DNA of 64,000 nucleotides from Thermanaerovibrio velox DSM 12556 (GTDB lineage: Bacteria; Synergistota; Synergistia; Synergistales; Synergistaceae). The notes under the pieces are model-generated. The model had not been told where the DNA came from. It did not search any database and saw only the letters and a list, made by a program, of their open reading frames with translations. The DNA is taken from NCBI RefSeq assembly GCF_000237825.1, contig NZ_CM001377.1, positions 1,178,001-1,242,000 of the forward strand. Direction: 5' to 3'. The position numbers were made by a program, and so were the translations under genes. Below, one piece after another: positions 61,772 through 64,000 of the stretch; position 1 is the first letter of the stretch, and each line of letters opens with the position of its first letter.

Positions 61772-62189
61772 AGGGCATTCCAGTGGATGTCGGATGGACT
61801 TCCCGTCTCCCCCGGAGGAGCTGCCCCGGTGGGCGCTTGAGGAGGCCAAGAGGTGGCAGAGGAAGGACGAGTTCGACGTGCTGGTCATGGCGGAGGAGAT
61901 CAGCGGCAGATCACTTGAGGTGAGGTATGCTCCGCTGCCCGACGGCATGTGGGGCTTTCACGTGTGCAGAACCTCCAGGGGGGCCATATTCATCAACTCG
62001 TCCCTGCCTCCCCTCTGGAGGCATTTTACCCTCTTTTACGAGGTGTACCACATAATTAATCACCCCAAGGGGCAGGCCTTCTTCGAGAGGACCCTTCAGC
62101 CGCTCAGCCGATTCGAACAGGAGGCGGACAGCTTCGCGTGGGCTGCGGTCTGGCCCGAGTGGATTGACGGGGACTACCGGGATTGGTGA
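61743..62189 (+). CDS. ImmA/IrrE-like protein with degenerate metal site
   Basis: 148 residues. The size, the paired XRE gene, FHVCRTSRGAIFINSSLPPLW and the FEQEADSFAWAAV glutamate segment match ImmA/IrrE metallopeptidases (DUF955). The expected HExxH reads YEVYH (LFYEVYHIINHPKG), lacking the first His. If so it cannot bind zinc in the normal way and may act only as a binding partner of the regulator. ATG start inside the XRE gene; the first 20 residues are basic. Confidence 0.7.
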   Translation: MRKRKETELKGHSSGCRMDFPSPPEELPRWALEEAKRWQRKDEFDVLVMAEEISGRSLEVRYAPLPDGMWGFHVCRTSRGAIFINSSLPPLWRHFTLFYEVYHIINHPKGQAFFERTLQPLSRFEQEADSFAWAAVWPEWIDGDYRDW

Positions 62190-62229
62190 TGAGGCTTGCC
62201 CTACCCAAGGAGGCGGGAGGTGCTATCCA

Positions 62230-63306
62230 TTGGTATCATTGAAAACCGTAAGGGAACTTTTTGAGCCGGCCAACCTGGGAGGTATTCCCCTGACCTGCCG
62301 TTTCGTGGCCTCCGCGATAACACCTGAGGTCTTTGGCCGATGGCCCTCGGAGAGGGCCCTTAGATTCTACCGATCCCTTGGAGCGGGAGGAGCCGGGGCC
62401 GTCATAACCGGCTCATTCTATGTGGACAGGCTGGGGGCTGACGAGTCACACGGGGACCAATTCGTGGGGTTTGTGGAGAGGCTGAGCGGGCTTCTTAAGG
62501 ATTTCGACTGCCCCCTCGTCGTCCAGCTTGGACATTCAAGCCACAGGCTCCACAACGTGCCTCAACTAATGGGGCCCAGGGGCCCTTATCCCCATGAAAC
62601 GGATCCATACGAGGTGACTCAGGCTTTTGGCAGGTTCTCCAAAAAGGCCTTCGAGGCGGGAGCATCGGCGGTTCAGATCCGCTGCTGCCACGGGAGTCTC
62701 CTGGACTCATTCTTGACAATGAGCGAAGGCCTGCCCCCGGGACTCGAGAACCCCTGGGACCCGGCTGTCATGGCCCTTGACGCTTGCCTTGCCCACGGGC
62801 CCGTATGGGTCAAGGTGGGGCTCGGGGAAGATATGCCCCATGGATACGGGGTTGACGATGGGATCCGACTGGGTATCGAACTTGCCAAGGGGGGAGCATC
62901 CCTCATAGAGGTCACCTCCGGGACCTTTGAATCAAGGCCTCCGGTTGGGGTCTTAAGGATTGGGGTTTCATCTGGGGAAAGCGAAGCCCATCTGGCGTCC
63001 CCTTGTCGGCGCCTTTCGGAGACCCTTAGAGAGCTTGGCCTAAGCAGCCACATCATGCTGTCCGGCAGCATAAGGAGCATCGAGCGTTCCGCAGAGCTCT
63101 TGGAGGAGGGCATCTGCTCGGCGGTATCGATGGGCAGGCCGTTTATAGCGGAGCCAGACCTGGTGAACCGGTGGCGGGAAGACGACCGCCGTCCATCCGC
63201 CTGCTTCTCATGCAACGCATGTCTGGCCGAGGGCGTTGAATTTGTAACCTGCCCCGTGATGAGGGAGAAGGAAGAAAATTTTTGGAACTTGCGAAGCCCC
63301 GATTGA
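62230..63306 (+). CDS. NADH:flavin oxidoreductase/old yellow enzyme family protein
   Basis: About 358 residues from the TTG at 62230-62232, with GGGAGG upstream. TIM barrel: LFEPANLGGIPLTCRFVASAI, GAGAVITGSFYVDR, CPLVVQLGHSS, FSKKAFEAGASAVQIRCCHGSLLDSFL (the OYE catalytic and binding region), and AVSMGRPFIAEPDLVNRW. The C-terminus has CFSCNACLAEGVEFVTC, reminiscent of the 4Fe-4S cluster of 2,4-dienoyl-CoA reductases, but the barrel ends there and no FAD domain follows. The substrate is unknown. Confidence 0.85.
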   Translation: MVSLKTVRELFEPANLGGIPLTCRFVASAITPEVFGRWPSERALRFYRSLGAGGAGAVITGSFYVDRLGADESHGDQFVGFVERLSGLLKDFDCPLVVQLGHSSHRLHNVPQLMGPRGPYPHETDPYEVTQAFGRFSKKAFEAGASAVQIRCCHGSLLDSFLTMSEGLPPGLENPWDPAVMALDACLAHGPVWVKVGLGEDMPHGYGVDDGIRLGIELAKGGASLIEVTSGTFESRPPVGVLRIGVSSGESEAHLASPCRRLSETLRELGLSSHIMLSGSIRSIERSAELLEEGICSAVSMGRPFIAEPDLVNRWREDDRRPSACFSCNACLAEGVEFVTCPVMREKEENFWNLRSPD

Positions 63307-63346
63307 CCTAAAAACCGCAAAATTTAGAAACTTCAAACCCATTGGA

Positions 63347-63375
63347 TTGACAGGCGCAACCCACAAGTTTAAACT
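63347..63375 (+). promoter_or_regulatory. Promoter of the aminotransferase gene
   Basis: A perfect TTGACA (63347-63352), a 17-nt spacer and TAAACT (63370-63375). The gap 63307-63552 holds this, a palindrome over the -10, a second possible promoter and short palindromes. Confidence 0.7.
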
Positions 63376-63378
63376 TGT
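63363..63378. promoter_or_regulatory. Perfect palindrome over the -10 box, likely operator
   Basis: ACAAGTTTAAACTTGT is a perfect 16-bp palindrome overlapping the -10 of the promoter above. Such placement is typical of a dimeric repressor site. Confidence 0.6.
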
Positions 63379-63431
63379 CGGCAAAGGTAAGCGTGATACC
63401 TAAAGCTCGATGCAAAAATCACATAAAAACC

Positions 63432-63460
63432 TTGGCTATTCTTGATCTTTGCGCTACTAT
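63432..63460 (+). promoter_or_regulatory. Second possible promoter upstream of the aminotransferase
   Basis: TTGGCT (63432-63437), a 17-nt spacer, TACTAT (63455-63460). A further GGCGTACGCC palindrome lies at 63503-63512, 40 nt before the gene. Confidence 0.45.
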
Positions 63461-63552
63461 GAAGAAGTGTCAAAGTAAAAGGTTCTCCAGAAACCCTTTT
63501 ACGGCGTACGCCGGGACCCAAGGGGCATAAAAGAGACGAAGGAGTGGGTATC

Positions 63553-64000
63553 ATGTCATTGGAAGACAAGCTGTCGGAAGTGGGACGGAACTTAAGGTCC
63601 TCCATCATAAGGGAGCTTTTGAAGTTCGCCGCCTCCCCGGAGGCCATATCCTTCGGCGGTGGAGTCCCGGATCCTAATACCTTTCCCCGTCACGAGCTGG
63701 CCGAGATAGCCAAGGAGGTAATCGAGCAGGATTACTCCTACACCCTGCAGTACAACACCACCGAGGGAGACGACCTCCTGGCCCAGGAGATGTCCAAGCT
63801 GCTCACCAGGATCTACGGCATAGAAGGCATCCAGAGGGACCAGATGCTCTTCACCACCGGCTCCCAGCAGGCCCTGGACCTCATGGCCCGTATATTCCTC
63901 GACAAGGACAGCATATGCTTCATGGAGTTCCCCGCGTACCTTGGGGCGGTGAGCGCCTTCAGGATGTCGTTCCCGAGGTTCGAGACGGTCCCGGTCGAGG
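63553..64000 (+). CDS. PLP-dependent aminotransferase, class I/II, N-terminal part (cut by window edge)
   Basis: 149 codons from an ATG at 63553 (GAAGGAG upstream), running off the right edge. The sequence ISFGGGVPDPNTFPRHELAEI, then YTLQYNTTEGDDLLAQEMSKLL and MLFTTGSQQALDLMARIFLD, fits the MocR/LysN-like or 2-aminoadipate type of aminotransferases. The PLP lysine is beyond the window. It has a long 5' region with strong promoter and operator signals. The substrate is uncertain. Confidence 0.88.
   Translation, partial: MSLEDKLSEVGRNLRSSIIRELLKFAASPEAISFGGGVPDPNTFPRHELAEIAKEVIEQDYSYTLQYNTTEGDDLLAQEMSKLLTRIYGIEGIQRDQMLFTTGSQQALDLMARIFLDKDSICFMEFPAYLGAVSAFRMSFPRFETVPVE

Noticed and set aside
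1-64000. CRISPR arrays, transposases, integrases, prophage or rRNA genes
   Set aside because: No regularly spaced repeats and no such genes were seen in any frame.

Overview
The window is one continuous stretch of bacterial chromosome with high GC, very dense coding and most genes on the minus strand. Gene content points to a strictly anaerobic, amino-acid-fermenting bacterium, most likely of the Synergistota (Thermanaerovibrio-like). The clues are a branched-chain amino-acid ABC importer, tryptophanase, urocanate hydratase, an asparaginase-like protein, a ferredoxin-type 2-oxoacid oxidoreductase, a class III (anaerobic) ribonucleotide reductase, CstA, and part of a pseudaminic-acid pathway. 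The phylum is inferred from protein character and gene order; no search was possible.

Layout. 1-3.3 kb: replication/ribosomal operon rpsF-ssb-rpsR-yybS-like-rplI-dnaB (dnaB runs off the left edge). 3.2-9.7 kb: an FtsB/DivIC-like protein, argS, a secreted DUF3857-like protein and secA. 9.7-12.3 kb: pseI-pseH-pseG, three of the pseudaminic-acid enzymes. 12.6-16 kb: tryptophanase, an M20 peptidase and pgsA. 16.2-20.8 kb: a complete liv importer. 20.9-24.3 kb: nrdR-nrdD-nrdG, with two NrdR boxes in front and a single-base frameshift in nrdG. 24.5-36 kb: a long heat-shock and translation operon, hrcA-grpE-dnaK-dnaJ-prmA-rsmE-mtaB-(second Hsp70)-(second J protein)-hit-rpsU-yqeY, under a CIRCE element; mtaB also carries a single-base frameshift.

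36-37.8 kb: folP-folK on the plus strand. 38-43.3 kb: a small secreted protein, peroxiredoxin, 2-oxoacid:ferredoxin oxidoreductase (two subunits) and CstA. 43.3-48.6 kb: copZ-copA, a prepilin-like protein, a thioesterase, a CoA-binding protein, two uncharacterised proteins and tRNA-Ser(UGA). 48.8-50.1 kb: three small uncharacterised plus-strand genes, two with signal peptides. 50.2-54.3 kb: hutU and divergent typA. 54.4-57.6 kb: GH26-like glycosidase, DedA, an AlaX-type editing protein and acylphosphatase. 58-60.3 kb: LUD protein, asparaginase-like protein and YbaK. 60.5-64 kb: citG-like gene, XRE regulator with a degenerate ImmA/IrrE partner, an old-yellow-enzyme-family protein and the start of a class I/II aminotransferase.

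The metabolic genes fit together as import of branched-chain amino acids, deamination or lyase reactions, and ferredoxin-linked oxidation of the resulting 2-oxoacids. No transposon, integrase, prophage, CRISPR array or rRNA gene was seen. The points most worth a second look are the paired single-base frameshifts in two radical-SAM genes, the dedicated second Hsp70/J-protein pair, the XRE/pseudo-ImmA pair, the NrdR boxes, a nested 86-nt inverted repeat, and a perfect 16-bp palindrome on an aminotransferase promoter.
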